This document shows, piece by piece, positions 35,480 to 48,200 of a stretch of 64,000 nt of DNA. The stretch comes from Trichosphaerium sp. ATCC 40318 (lineage: Eukaryota; Discosea; Flabellinia; Trichosidae). Location of the stretch: positions 62,001 through 126,000 of the forward strand of contig JALMLS010000596.1 of assembly GCA_038496445.1 (NCBI GenBank), given 5' to 3'. Below the pieces are notes generated by a model. That model was given only the letters and a program-made list of their open reading frames with translations. It was not told where the DNA came from and ran no database searches. Numbering within the stretch: position 1 is the stretch's first letter; the number at the start of each line of letters is the position of its first letter. The position numbers were made by a program, and so were the translations under genes.

Positions 35480-36620
35480 ATGCTGTTTCAAACTTTTAAG
35501 GTTGTCGTAAGCTCTAAACTTGAAACAAAAAAAATGCTGCGTACAACACCTCTATTTGCGAAAAAAGTAATTGAAAGAGTCACAAAGGCGTATGATGGCA
35601 ATACAATGGCAGAATACGAAAAAAACCGTTTAACCATTCACTCTCCTGTAGAAGCACGTGTCGTAATGCGTAAACTTGAAGAACACCTTCCAAAGGTACA
35701 ATTGAGCTCTAGTAGTGTATTTTCCTTTGGTCTTATTCATCAGAGCAGTAATGTGCTTGAGGTTGGTGTAGGAGTTGGACACTACTCAAAATTCATGTTA
35801 GAACGAGGTCACAAGGTCACTCTTGTTGGTACGGTTTGAATCTTGATAGCCTTTCTTCGTTGACGATAAATAGATATATCAAAGAGGTGTCTTGACGCTA
35901 CTAATAAGCTACTAAAAGAACATGGGTTAAGCGCTGAGAAGTCTGTAATCTGTTCAGCAACAGAACTATCAAAGACATTCGAAAAAGATACTTTTGATGC
36001 AATAGTTTTCCTTGGTCCGCTTTATCACCTCCCAGACTTAAAGCAACGACAAAAGGCATGTGAAGAAGCTCAAAGAGTCCTTAAACAAGACGGCATCATT
36101 TTTTCTCAGGCAATAAATAAGGTAATACCATAAAATCGTTTTACATCACGTGTTGAGTATTCACGTCTTTTTAGTTAGCATACTTGAGGGATTTATTACT
36201 TGGTATCTCTGGAGACCCTAACAGTGATGTCATCAAGAGAAAGGAATTTCATGACTCGTTTTTATCTTCTGGGTATGCCTATGAACTCGCTATTGTTTTT
36301 TGGTTCATATTGTTTCTAGTGTACTTGTTGAGGGTATTGCTCCAATAGGTGATGCGCATTTGACTACTGAGGAAGAATTTCGTAGTCTAATGAATAGATA
36401 TTTTACATGTATAGAAGTTGTTGGTTGTGAGTCATTTACAAACGGATACGCGAAGGTTGTTTTGTTAAACAAGAAATTACTTATTTTTTTGTGACAGGAA
36501 TTCAATAACTTGAACGAAAAATCAAAGGAAGAGTTCATAGATTTAGTGATGAAAACCAATACATCCATTGCTGGTATAAACCAATCTGATCATATTATGT
36601 ACATCGGAAAATCAAACTGA
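35480..36620 (+). CDS. Class I SAM-dependent methyltransferase
   Basis: First ATG of the exon at 35480; a second ATG at 35534 could also serve. After an N-terminal helix (YDGNTMAEYEKNRL) motif I reads NVLEVGVGVGHYSKFML (35750-35800), motif II follows an intron (DISKRCLDATNKLLKEHGL), and FDAIVFLGPLYHLPD (about 35995-36040) is motif IV followed by the typical PLYHL turn of small-molecule methyltransferases. EAQRVLKQDGIIFSQAINK is the motif V/VI region. It ends HIMYIGKSN at TGA 36618-36620. About six exons. Substrate not predictable; sequence style is close to bacterial methyltransferases of the same fold, which could reflect old transfer but is not proof. Confidence 0.82.
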
Positions 36621-37329
36621 ATCTCAAAGAAGCCGAGGACATAGCTCAATATGTAACAACGTAACTGTTGAAAAATAGTCTTTTTCTTTATTCAGCGTAT
36701 GTTTAGCTAGGCCTACAAACCTAGAGCCCTTTTATTGGTTTTTTGGAATTAATAGTACGCTATAAAACGTATGTATGCTCTATTGGAGTACGGTGGGACC
36801 TTACACAACAGTTTTCAGGCTAGTACGTTCTAGCTGGATCCAATTGAGATTGCTTTTTATGAACTTCATTAAAAGAAGATTACATTAAGATGTTATGAGA
36901 GAGCAAAAGTACTCTTTGGTATCCTTACATATGCCGATTATAGCGATAGCACATTTATCAATAATACTTTGTACCTAACTAATATTATCACATAAAAGAG
37001 CACCTAAACCCTTTGTCCTATTCGAAATGTCGACTCTTTACAAGTTTTTTTTTCCAAATATCTTTCTTTTCTTAGGACTCAGCGGATAACCCAAGTCGTA
37101 TTAGTACAAGCAGTAGCTGCAGTGCGCTATTTTTCCGACAACTTATCATGGTGTACCGCTGTATTACGTTGTTTTCGGGTTGTTTCTTTTATTACCTTGG
37201 AACTTGTGAAGCAAGTTGATAGATTATGCTATTTACCTATTTTTTTACCTGAGGAAGCACCAAACACCTATTGAACCACCAACAAGTACGCTACTTTTTT
37301 CCTGCTTTATTTTGCACGTGACCACCTGG

Positions 37330-38145
37330 GCACTTCATTAAATATGTCTCTGGTTATCAATGGGCCATCAAAAAAAAAGTTGACATTTTTGGTCAATTTA
37401 TCGACATTCCCCAGCAGACGGACCACCTGGTTTTTTATAGTGAGTCAAAAGTACAATAATTATTTACAAGATAGCTACTATTCCTTCTAGCCCTTCTATG
37501 AGTTCTGGGGACGTATTTCTCAAGGATGGGTTCATGGAAGCAAACAAAGGATCAACTGTACTGAAATAAAAACCATGTTTTTCAGAAATCTTGCATGCAG
37601 AGGCGATGGACTTTGAGTGTTCAGGCTTGAAGTCCTACTTACTTCAGGAAATTACTAGTAGTAAATGAGCTAAGAAACTGTTTGAACAACTCAACAACCG
37701 TCAAAACGCACGCAAGACACTCTTTTAATGCATATGGAAGCGTACAGATACTTGCATTCTAAAAGCCATGGGGCTTTTTTCCTGCTTGTGTGAGGCGTCT
37801 GGACGCCTTTTACGTCAGGTAGTGGGTTTTATAACGAAAACATGTTCAAACCTTTACATACATGAACTTTTTTGAATTCAACACTGAACTCCGAGGTTGA
37901 CAATTCAGTGAAAAAATTCAAAAAACACGGGATGAGTACATCAACAACACCTTGATGGGTGCTGATGAAGCTAAGGCGGCTTTGGATCCATTAGCTGGGA
38001 TGGATTTTTCTCATGAGCATAAGAAGGATGAGCTCGTTGTACCAGAAAAGTGTTCTGACGGTTTACTTTGGATGTCAAGTTGAAGGCTACAGCCGAAGAA
38101 TTTATGAAGCCTTTTGTTGCGTTGATTAAGAGCGTCAAAGTTGCT
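37330..38145 (+). pseudogene. Broken or unresolved gene remnants
   Basis: Several short stretches with protein-like composition are separated by stops and frame changes that introns do not explain well: MSSGDVFLKDGFMEANKG near 37500, AEAMDFECSGLKSYLLQEI near 37600, NTLMGADEAKAALDPLAG near 37950, and TLDVKLKATAEEFMKPFVAL near 38065 in another frame. No acceptor/donor set joined them. Either a decayed gene or one with sequence errors; family not recognised. The flanks (36621-37330, 38145-38425) hold nothing I can support, though a piece reading GVEFPKVGESFAVKI lies at about 38300. Confidence 0.3.
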
Positions 38146-38425
38146 TAGAAAGTATGATATCACTCGAACTGTGTATTCAATAAATAGAATCATCTAGTAA
38201 TAGTATCTTGAAGGCTGTTTGCTCTTTGTTAATAAAAGAGCATTTGGCTATTTCTACTGGTAAGATAAAAGATACAAACAGGGTTTTTAAAACCTTTGGG
38301 TGTTGAGTTTCCTAAAGTTGGAGAATCTTTTGCTGTAAAAATCACAACGTGTTCCTGCGGATCCGTTTCTCAAACAGCAAAGGTATATTTTTTAGGTAAT
38401 ACTTTTTATGTACTTTTATTTTAGT

Positions 38426-40874
38426 TTATAATTTAGCGCGTTGAATGTTTAGTTGAGCCTTAGAAACCCATAATCCATGGAACCCATAAGGTACACGTTG
38501 AGCAAGAGCTACACGACACACAACTGACATATTCTTGGCATCAAGAACAAGGACCTTAGAGTAAGAAACAGTAAGAGATAAAGTTATTTGATTTTGTAAC
38601 TTACCTCAGAATTATTCTTTGTTTCATCGTAAATATAACCAACCAAGTATCCCTAAATTTTGAGTTTCAGTATAATTTTTTAACCTAATATAAAACTCTT
38701 ACATCATCCTCAGCACTATTTGTCCCTGTTTTATTGATAAAAACGAATTCTCCTCCGTATCTTTGTTCACCATGAAGCCATCGGATTTTTTCTTTGAAAA
38801 AAGCTTAGAATAATAACCATACGGGTGCCATGGTATTGACATGCTTATGTCGCTCTAACACCTTACCTTTTGTCTCTAGATTAATCTTCTCGACGCCATT
38901 GTAATGTGGCATCTCACTAGACGTGCGTATAGCGTAATAAGCATACCTAAGGATACCATAAGGAAGAAATGCATAAAAATAAGCTGCTGTTTTCTATTAA
39001 GGTGACTTACTGGCATTTCCTTCCAGTGTAATTATTATTTATCACAGGGAATTCTGTATCATAATCAAGAGGCATCATAGGCTCGTCTTCTATTTTACCA
39101 GTTTCCATATCAAAACACCAATGGTGTATTATACCAAACTGTAAAAATATAATCATTAGTTCTTTTTCTCAAAACGAAAGCAAACGCACGTTTTTTCTCC
39201 CAGCATAGGACAAATTAAAGTCTAATGTCTTATACCTAGTACCATACAAGTGTACTTTAGAACCATCTTCCCATGCATTTCCTGTATGGAACATAAAGAA
39301 AGAAGGCATCTCAAACCATTTGATTTGAGAGTCGTCCTTTGGCAACAATCAGTTTCGAGCGGTTTGGTTTGAATATTTCTTTACCTTCATGTGTCGCGGA
39401 CCAATACCTATCCTAGCTGGCATTTCAGGCCTGAATGTGCCCAATCTACCACCATTAGCTGGAGCTTTTGTAGCATCATAGACCAAAGGTAGATCCAAGA
39501 AAACAGTGTAATTCTTGGTAATTGCACAGTCATGCATCTTGTGGAAATAAACAAGTCAGTTTCGCCTCTCATTTGACCTTTAAGTACCAATACAGGCGCT
39601 TGGACCTTGATTTTAACATCTTTTGATAGTTTTCCATCCTTACTAACAGTATTGTATTTTATGTAAGGCGTTTTTGCATCGTAACCAAAGAACATCATTT
39701 CGCCGGTTTCTGGATCAATCTGAAAAGTAAGTTGTGGAACTAAATTATTTCTAACACTCACCTTTGGGTGTGCTGTGAATGAGTGTTTCAGTTTATTGTT
39801 GTAGGTATAAGGGCCAACAGTATCCAACGTTTGAGCAGTAACCCAGGTAGGTGCGCTACCTTCAACCAAAGCCATGAGCCGTCTAACACGAAATTACATT
39901 ACTCAGTCACGTGTACAAGTAAAACAGGTAAAATAAATTTGAAGGTACGTACTTGTCGTGAAAAACCAGTGCAGTGTTCGCTGTGTTTTCTATACAATTG
40001 AACAACGGTTAGAGCGATTTAAAAAAAAACAATTAAAAAAAATTCACATCGTACTATTCCAAGGGTTAGGTGCACCTCCCCAATACGCTTTTCGGAAAAT
40101 ATGATACATCATGTGCATTAAACTCCTGTATTAGAAGGTAAGAACATATACTACACGTATACCATAGCAGGTGAGAGGCAAAAATTATTGTTTTTTTGGA
40201 TTTGTTCGAAACATTTTTCACCAACTTGGAACACAAAAAAAAAAGCACGTACGCTAGGCCTACCAAGTCGGTATAAACAGAATAATAGTATGCCTTTCCA
40301 AGCTGTTTCTCGTATAAATAGCCTCTTGTTTCTATAAACCTTCAAATTTAAAAAATGAGTTGATAACACGTGAGAAACGTTAAAAAAAAGCAACAAACTC
40401 ACTTATTGACAAACGACACTTGTCCTTGAGAAAATCTAACAGCGTGTAACATGCCATCACCTAAAAACTTAGATACACGCTACACACATCTATGAGCTCA
40501 CCCATAAACCAGTGGTAGTCCCTTTTGATAAAGTTAAAATTAATTGAAGTTGTACGATCATGTTTCTTACTTTATTGGTGCGAATTGAGGATTTGGTCCA
40601 TTTCCTGAGGGTTTTGAGCGTCATTGTGGTAAATGGAGCGTGTAAAAAGAATGTTCAGACGTACGAACGAATAGACCATCTAAATCGTGTGGAATCGCTC
40701 CTTTTGTTGTGTCAGTGCGTATGGTAAATATTTTAACGCACCTTCAATGATACTAAGATTAACGGCTGTTGTTTCCTTTGTAACAGGCTTAAAATTGCCA
40801 GTTAATGCCTCACGTTGTGTTGTCATGGTATATTGTCGTAGATATGAATTCAGGTGATATTTCAACTCGGACAA
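38426..40874 (-). CDS. Carotenoid/stilbene cleavage oxygenase family (RPE65-like) enzyme
   Basis: Start 40874 (MSELKYHLNSYLRQYTMTTQ). GNFKPV, then across introns IIEGAIPHDLDGLFVRNGPNPQ, the family's N-terminal signature (G-x-IPxxLxGxxxRNGPNP). GDGMLHAVRFSQG near 40450, DPETGEMMFFGYD near 39705, MHDCAITKNYTVFLDLP (39540, a His iron ligand region), WFEMPSFFMFHTGNAWEDG near 39300 (another His), and the C-terminus RVPYGFHGLWV near 38490, whose His is the last iron ligand. It ends at TAA 38426-38428. About twelve exons. Non-haem Fe(II) enzymes of this family cleave double bonds of carotenoids, apocarotenoids or stilbenes with O2; the substrate here is not predictable. Cytosolic, no signal peptide. 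An in-frame reading through the intron near 40720 would destroy the signature, which fixes that splice. Confidence 0.92.
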
Positions 40875-42291
40875 ATACGCGACTTCTAAAAGTGCGAATT
40901 TGCTTGAAAGGAGCTCTATGCAGTCACGCCATGTAGTTTTGTTTTGTGTCGGTTTAGCTATTGTACGAACAAATTGTACGCGGTAAAACTGTATGCACCA
41001 ATTTTTACACGCGTGGACCTATCGAATAGGCAGGTTTACCAATGGGTACGTTGACTAGATGAGTTTTGAAGCGTAAAAGCATACTACAATCTCACGTGAA
41101 TAAACAGTGCGAAATACTTACGAAAAAACCTATTTGCTCTAGTGCGCGTGCTTTTACAGCGTTGACACGGCTACAAAGAGTATTCTACTCATCACGTGAT
41201 GTTTTCTAAGGCCGACATTACTCGTACGACGAAAAAGTGCTTGATGTTGGTATGGAAGGTACGAAACTATTTAACTTAACTTTGCTCGTTGAAATCAGAA
41301 AACAATTTCCTCGCGTCAAGTGTTTGGCATTTTGTAGCATACTTCTGCCACGCAGTCGCGTATTACAGGCAACAGTTGCTAGCCTCGCACTTGCTAATAT
41401 TTTGATATTACTAGCCCTGGTGGGCTTCTAACTCAAGCACTTGAATCTCTAGGTCTTCATGTTGATAGCGGCAGTCAATGCACAAAATCTCGTTGACTGT
41501 GTCGCAGTGAACGATTAGTGACGGTGTTACACTATATCTTGTTGTAGTTATACTAAGGGTATTAAGGGTACTTGTTTCGTAAATATAGCTCGTGGTACAA
41601 AAGTGCAGTATGTGTCTCTTTGCGCCATCTGATGTGTTTGACTAGCGCATTCACACATCCTAGCGTGTAGTACATCGATCGGGTTAATGTTTGTTACGTT
41701 GGTTGTATTTGTCGTGTCACGTGTTATTCCTGATACACAAACGTGATACGGTTTTTTCACTTTTAAAAATAGCGTCAGACTGCTCACCTTTCTCCTTTTG
41801 AATTTGAGGCGTAGGCACGAACACTACAGACAGTAGAAAAAATTTGCCTAAAGATTTCAAGATTGTTCACTAACTATTTGGTTCAGCATATAAAATAATA
41901 TCATATGACGCATAAAAAAGCACTCATGTATCTTTTACCATGGTTACGCTTTTTGTACTTTTGTATGACGGTTACGGAGATGTGAACAAATATTTCTCAC
42001 CCAAATGGAGATGACGCAAGACAATTTTGTGTACATTACCATAACAGATTTATGGAAATAGTTGGTAGAGTCAGTAAGCTGCCTACAGTTTTTTTTAGCT
42101 CTCACAAGTTTTTTTTGTTTCAGATTCTCCTCAATGTCAAAGAGGCCTAATATTAGTTTCTAAGCTATATTAACGCTATTTCAGAACAGTTCTATACTTG
42201 TATCACAATCACACTAAGTTTGTGTAGCGCTACAAGGTTGAAAACTCAGAAGTTTCATTTTTTTCCAAGTTCAAAATTCAAAACAGTCAAC
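40875..42291. other. Long divergent intergenic spacer
   Basis: At 1.4 kb this is one of the longest spacers, between the divergent oxygenase (-) and crystallin/MIR (+) genes. CACGTG at about 41094, 41193 (ATCACGTGAT) and 41718. Short open stretches (41237-41431 plus, 41548-41787 minus) lack convincing starts, splice sites or motifs. Probably promoters of both genes. Confidence 0.45.
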
Positions 42292-45200
42292 ATGGGCGGA
42301 GGAAGCAGCAAACCAGAACCAAAGCCACCAGCGCCAACAGAGATTATTACGGCTAACGATGCCGGTGAGATTAAGATGTATGCTCACCCGGACTTCCAAG
42401 GCAGTTGTTGGAGTTTTAGTTCAGCGGCAAGGACAATATCAGGTGACAATCAAGTCTCATCCATTCGTGTGATCAAAGGTACTATAGAGTTTAAACGCTT
42501 TGCTTAAATAGTATCTAGGCTATTGGGTTCTCTACGAGAATTCTGGGTTCACTGGAAAGCGGTATTTTTGCCATGAGACAGGCGGACCACTGCGTGAGTT
42601 TTTTTTTTTTTTTTCAAAAAACTCAGAAACAAGCTTCTTCTTTCAGTCTGAAGTTTGTCTTAGGAGATGGCAGATACCCTCACCCAGGAAAAGATGGTAA
42701 ATTTTTCTTCAGGGGTGACGTTATCAGTAGTGTTCAACCAGTACGTCAAAAAAGTTTACTTTGTCTATTTAAGGATGTAACGTTTGGTTTCTTTAGGTTT
42801 CTCGTGCTGTTGTACAAATGTTCATTGGAGGCGACCAAACCGCTTACGATTTGTATGTGTCAGACAAAGTTGCTCAGTCTCATGATGCGTACACATCTAT
42901 AAGGGTTCACGGTAAGTCTTTAACAGCTTTTGTTTTAAAGCACTTGTTTAACATCATTTGTAGGCGGTGCTTGGCGTGCTCGAGAGTACCACAGGTCATC
43001 AAGAAATGGACAACTCTGGGTACAAAGCGAGGTATTTTGAAGAAACAACTAACATCCAGTAGGATTTCCATGCAAAAGGCGGAAGAGGTTTGAACTAAAG
43101 CACAATTCACATCTTGTTCTAAAGTGGTATTTAGGTAACAATGCGTTTTATGATGCTATGAAAGGAGATTTTAAAAATGATTCTATTTCTGATGTTGAAT
43201 TTCTTGGAGAGGATTATATCGCATGTTACGCTGAAGAAAACTTTAAAGGTATGAAGCATTGTTTTTTATTTTGTTTTGATTGTCAACTTTTTTACCTTCT
43301 ATTTTAAGGCCGTTGCACGTGCTACGGAAAAAATGCCTCATATGCTTATGGCTTCAAGTCTTGCATTGTAGGCGGACAAGGAAGTTGGTTACTGAAAGCT
43401 GAGGACTCTATGTTCTACGTGAAGGCAACCGGAGGTGATAAAGGTGACGGGCGATACCCAAGTTCATCATTTTGGGCAGGCGCTAAGATTAAGTCTGTCG
43501 AAATGTACCAACGTACGATTAATAAGTCGAACAACCAGGTTCTAATACGAAACCTTAGCTTCTGAGGAAACCCAACCTGCCATTATCTTCTACAACGACC
43601 CTAATTTTGGAGGAAAAGGAACCTTGCTTCAAAGCGCATGGGGTGCTGGTAGTGTTGTTACATACGGTACAAAAACAACTGGAAGAACTGAACCTTACAC
43701 TTTACATAGGCAGTAAGATTCTGATTGGTGCTGTTGATACTCCGTTCTTTTTGTGGTCCAAGAAGCAGCACTATAGAACAGGTTCAAAGCAACAAATGGG
43801 TAAGTGCATATGCACTTTTACTTGCATCTGGTTGTAACTCATTTCTATGATAGTCGCTCTTATGGGAGGTAAACAACAATCATGGATTGTAAGACCTTAC
43901 ATGGGAGAACCTAACAAGAAAGGTCCAGTCAAAAGTGGAGATTTGATAAGACTTTGGCATGAGACACGTACTTGCGCTTAACTCAACTGTTATTCCTACT
44001 AATGTCCCTTTAAAGGCGGTTACCTTCACAGCCACGAAGGACATGATAGTCCACAACGCTCTGGACAAGAGGTTACTGTGTGGGAAGGATACGATCACAA
44101 TGATCAGTGGGTATTCACTCTCGATGATTGTAAGTACTGATTGTGTGGTGCTATTGCTAGATTGCTAACGCTTTTTTAAGCACCTGTATGGACGCCTCAT
44201 TCTACGTTTAAGTTGAGACATAAATCAACAGGGAAATACCTAAGCTTCACAAACGTGAATATGAGCCAAGCTCCAGGGTCTAAGGAGGTACGATTAAAAA
44301 AAGCTTATTTTTTGTTGCTGACGTATTTGTGAAGGTTTGTGCTGGTTCTGGATCAACGAAGTGGGAATGTACCAGGATTGTTGAGCATGCTGGTACGCTA
44401 TAGTGTATGCATCTTGCTTTCATTGTGCTTATCCGTTTTGTACTAGATGATGGTTCACTCGACAACGTTTTTTCATCCGCTCAAGTCATTAATGGAACAT
44501 GGATAGCGTATGATAAGAAAAACCAGAGTGGAGACTTCGTTACGTTTGCTTCCGATGGTGGAGAATCCGCACTAACTCCGGACGTAATTACTTATGGTGC
44601 GGTCGCTTATTAAAACACTTGAATTAACAAATTAAAGGGTCCAAGCTTCGCTTGAAACACAGTGCTCAAAAGAAATACCTCACTGGCGGTTCACTACACT
44701 TCCCAGGAGATAGAGACTACTACAGAGAGGGTACGGTAACAGCAGCACTTACACATAAGCTTACGATCGATTCGTAGTGTTCTGTATTCCAGAAAAAACT
44801 GAAGAATCCGTTTGGATTGTATGTGGTGAGTATGGTACAAATGAACGAACAGGTGAACCTATCGCAAATGGAAATGTACTTCGTTTGAAAAACGAAGAGA
44901 CAGGCACGTGCTATCACGTGATTGTTTTTTACCGTCTAACTTCTGTACTACAGGGTTTTTTCTTAGTAGCAAATCTGGTACAGAAAGTGTCATGAGCAAA
45001 CAACAAAAGGCGTATGTATACGATGGTAGGGAGCGCGATGATGCCAATCTGCGCTTGGAGTTGAGCAGCAACACGTCATGGACAATTGGTGCTGAGTGTA
45101 AACTTATTCATGTTGAAACGCACCATGCTTTGCACAGTCATAGTACAGAGTATAAAACCACATTCCATGGAAGAACCACTACAACACAAGAGGTACTAGT

Positions 45201-48200
45201 AAACTGGCATTACTAGGTAAGTAACACTTGTAGGTTACATTCCATACACACCGTGATCACAACGATATGTTCATTGGTGATGACATGCTGTACCAAGCAC
45301 GTTCTGCTCATGGTACAACTTTCCGTAGCTTATCAACCAAACGCTTACTCAGTTTATTGTAGGTAACGGAAGGTATTCAACACTTCCTACAAAGCTAGAT
45401 AATAAGATTTCGGCTGTATCTCCGTTGATTTATCCTCTTATTGAACTGTATGATGAAGAAGCTTTTGATGGTCAAGTTGAAAAGCATACATCAGCATCTT
45501 CCCATCTAGAAATGGAATCTCATAACTCAATCATTGTACGCAATGGAACTTGGGCTGGATTTACAGAAGTATATGGAGGTGAAGCGTACCTCTTGGATCG
45601 CTTTGGAGGTCCTGGCCGTAAGTATTTTTAGCAATTACAGTTGTACTAATGATTTCTTTCTATAGAAAATGGTCACTACCTTCACGCTGAAGACTGGGGT
45701 GGTATGCCATCTTTTAAGAGTTTGATGCTTTTGTCTTGGGATTATAGCCTCATAGAAGTCTTTTCTGAGCCAGATTATGGCGGTGTGATGATGCAGTTCA
45801 TAAGCACTCATCACAAGATTCCTCTTGATCACACTGTTGGTTCAAGTACGCCTACATTACAGTTTACTTTCATTTTCTCACTGTGACTATAGTTCGTGTC
45901 ATTAGAGGTACATTTATCTTGTACTCCACACAAGATTTGAAAGGACAATCCTTTACTGTTTCAGCTTCAGATGGTCCTAGAGGTACAAATTAAATGTCAA
46001 GTAATTTCAGTACTAATTACTATACTAAGGAGATGGACGTTATAGTGAAGCTGACGATTGGGGTGGTGCGGAAGTTGTTATCAAGTCTATCGAGTTGCCA
46101 GATGATACCTTCTACGCTGCACGTGGACTATTTATTCAACTCGTTTCTTACCTTTTTCTTTTGCACAGGCCGTTGTTTCTGGATCAAAGGTACAGCTTAA
46201 CCACCTTGACAGCGGAACGCACTTAGGAGAATACGAGATCATAAGGCACGCAAAGTTTATCTTAGAACTGTTGTACTTATGCTTCTTTAGGGAAGGTGAT
46301 CGCCCTGTTAGTTTCTACCTATCAAACGGTATTATAAACGGCGATGAAGTGTACCTCAGGGAAGATGATGAATATTTCACTTGGAGAGGAGAACCAAGAG
46401 AAGGGCTTGAGCGTTTCGAAACAAACAGAAGCAAACCAGAACCTTGGATAATTAAGATTGCAGATAATGGCATGTTAGCTTCTCATACGCGCTTCACTCT
46501 ATCTCCAAAGGGTCATGATGATCTCTATCTATCGTATGAAGACCGCGGTAAGTTGTAATAAGCTAGCACGTGCAGTATTTTATGTTGATTTTCTGTTTAG
46601 ATACGGTTTTGTTGCCTATGCGTAAAGATCCCTACGAACATGACTTCATTGCCGCTAACTACCGCGCTGATGACTTGGATATAAGACTTGAGAGATTCGT
46701 CGGGTATGATCGTGGCGATGATGCTACATTCTTCGATGATGGTCCTGTTCTAAGAGAAGAAGTCCTCACCGAAATCAGAGCTAGCAAAGACTTTAGAAGC
46801 TACCAACTTGTGTATGTTTGTTTCTTGCTTCTATAACAAGTTTCTAACGTTACCAAGATACTCATACATTGATGGAAAAGGTGTAACACGTTTGGCACCA
46901 TCTGAGAAACGTGGTAACCAACAATTGGAATGTGACCAAAGGTGAGAATCAACGTACTGTTTCGTAATTTTTTCTTACCGCTTCGTTTTTTTCTAGGATG
47001 AAGGTCAATGTTACAGACCCTAATCTCGAAATTGAAATATTCTATGAAAGTAATAGTATTACGGGTATCACTATCGGGTCTCAAAGTTTGGGAAGCACTA
47101 AAGGAAGAGTACGAAAAATACAAAACAATAAACAAAAAATGCTAATCTTTGTTTGTCTTTAGTCAAGATCTTTCGACATGGATAAAGGAAAGCAATTCTG
47201 TGGATTCAGAGGATATCAAATGGATACTCACATAACAAGACTTGCGATTCAATACCGTATGGTTAAAGGAAGTGTACGTACTTACCATATAATTGTGATA
47301 GCCGATCGTTACTTACTCCAAAAAGGGATGGCTTGCTCGCTACTTCAAAGAGAAAGGATGTATTGGAGAAATGTTTATTGGCGTTAAGACTTTGGAAGAG
47401 CCACCACCATTTACGTACCAGAGTGCTCTACTGACTGGATCATTCCGCTCTCGACAGAGAATGGACAAACCAAAATTCTGTACGTATTCATCCAATACCA
47501 AGTTCATAACCTCAAAGTTCATTACCAAATGTTTGAATCTGTATCGTTCGCCTGAAAAAGTTCGTTTGTGCTCAATTGTACTTATTGATTTTTACTCTAG
47601 CACTTGAAGGTTGGAACACATCAAAGTCAAAGATAACAGTTGACAATCAAGTTGTCAATGAAAACAATGCTGACAAGACTCATAGCGTAAAAGTTTTTGA
47701 TGGATCTGTTCATGGTGTATCTGTATACATGGAATGGAACGCTGCAGACAAGCACACCGGAACATTTAAGGTAATGCGCTAGCTATTAACAATACCTATC
47801 TTTTACTAATGAATCAATAGATTAAAGAGGGTAGCGCTGGATACAATGTCGAAACTAAGGATATGTACCCTGGCATGACTGAGCGTGATGTATTGAGAAG
47901 CTACTTGCTTAACATGCCCCCAACAAATGCTTTTGGAAGAGCTTTCATCGCTGTTTTGTTGACAGAAACAGATACTTCTGCTGAAACTGTTGCTGTTCAA
48001 AAGACATTCGCAGCCAATAAGAAGCTTATTCAAGTTCTTACCACTAACTGGATGGAAAACGAAAAGGAAGCAAAGTGCGTTCTCCAAACAAATCAACTAG
48101 TAGTGTATTAACTTATTACCTAAAGGAACTACTTGTTTGACAACATCATGGGCGCTATTGACGAAAAACTACAAATAGAAACCTTCAGTACGTTCCAGAT

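Noticed and set aside
41200-41540. GPGG-like phrase suggesting an rRNA adenine methyltransferase remnant
   Set aside because: Only one short phrase fits, with no neighbouring motifs or workable splice sites.
48112-48150. Gene boundary with a new ATG at 48150 in the crystallin/MIR locus
   Set aside because: Splicing from GTGCG at 48077 to AAAG at 48126 joins both sides in frame (EKEAK-NYLFDN), so one gene is simpler.
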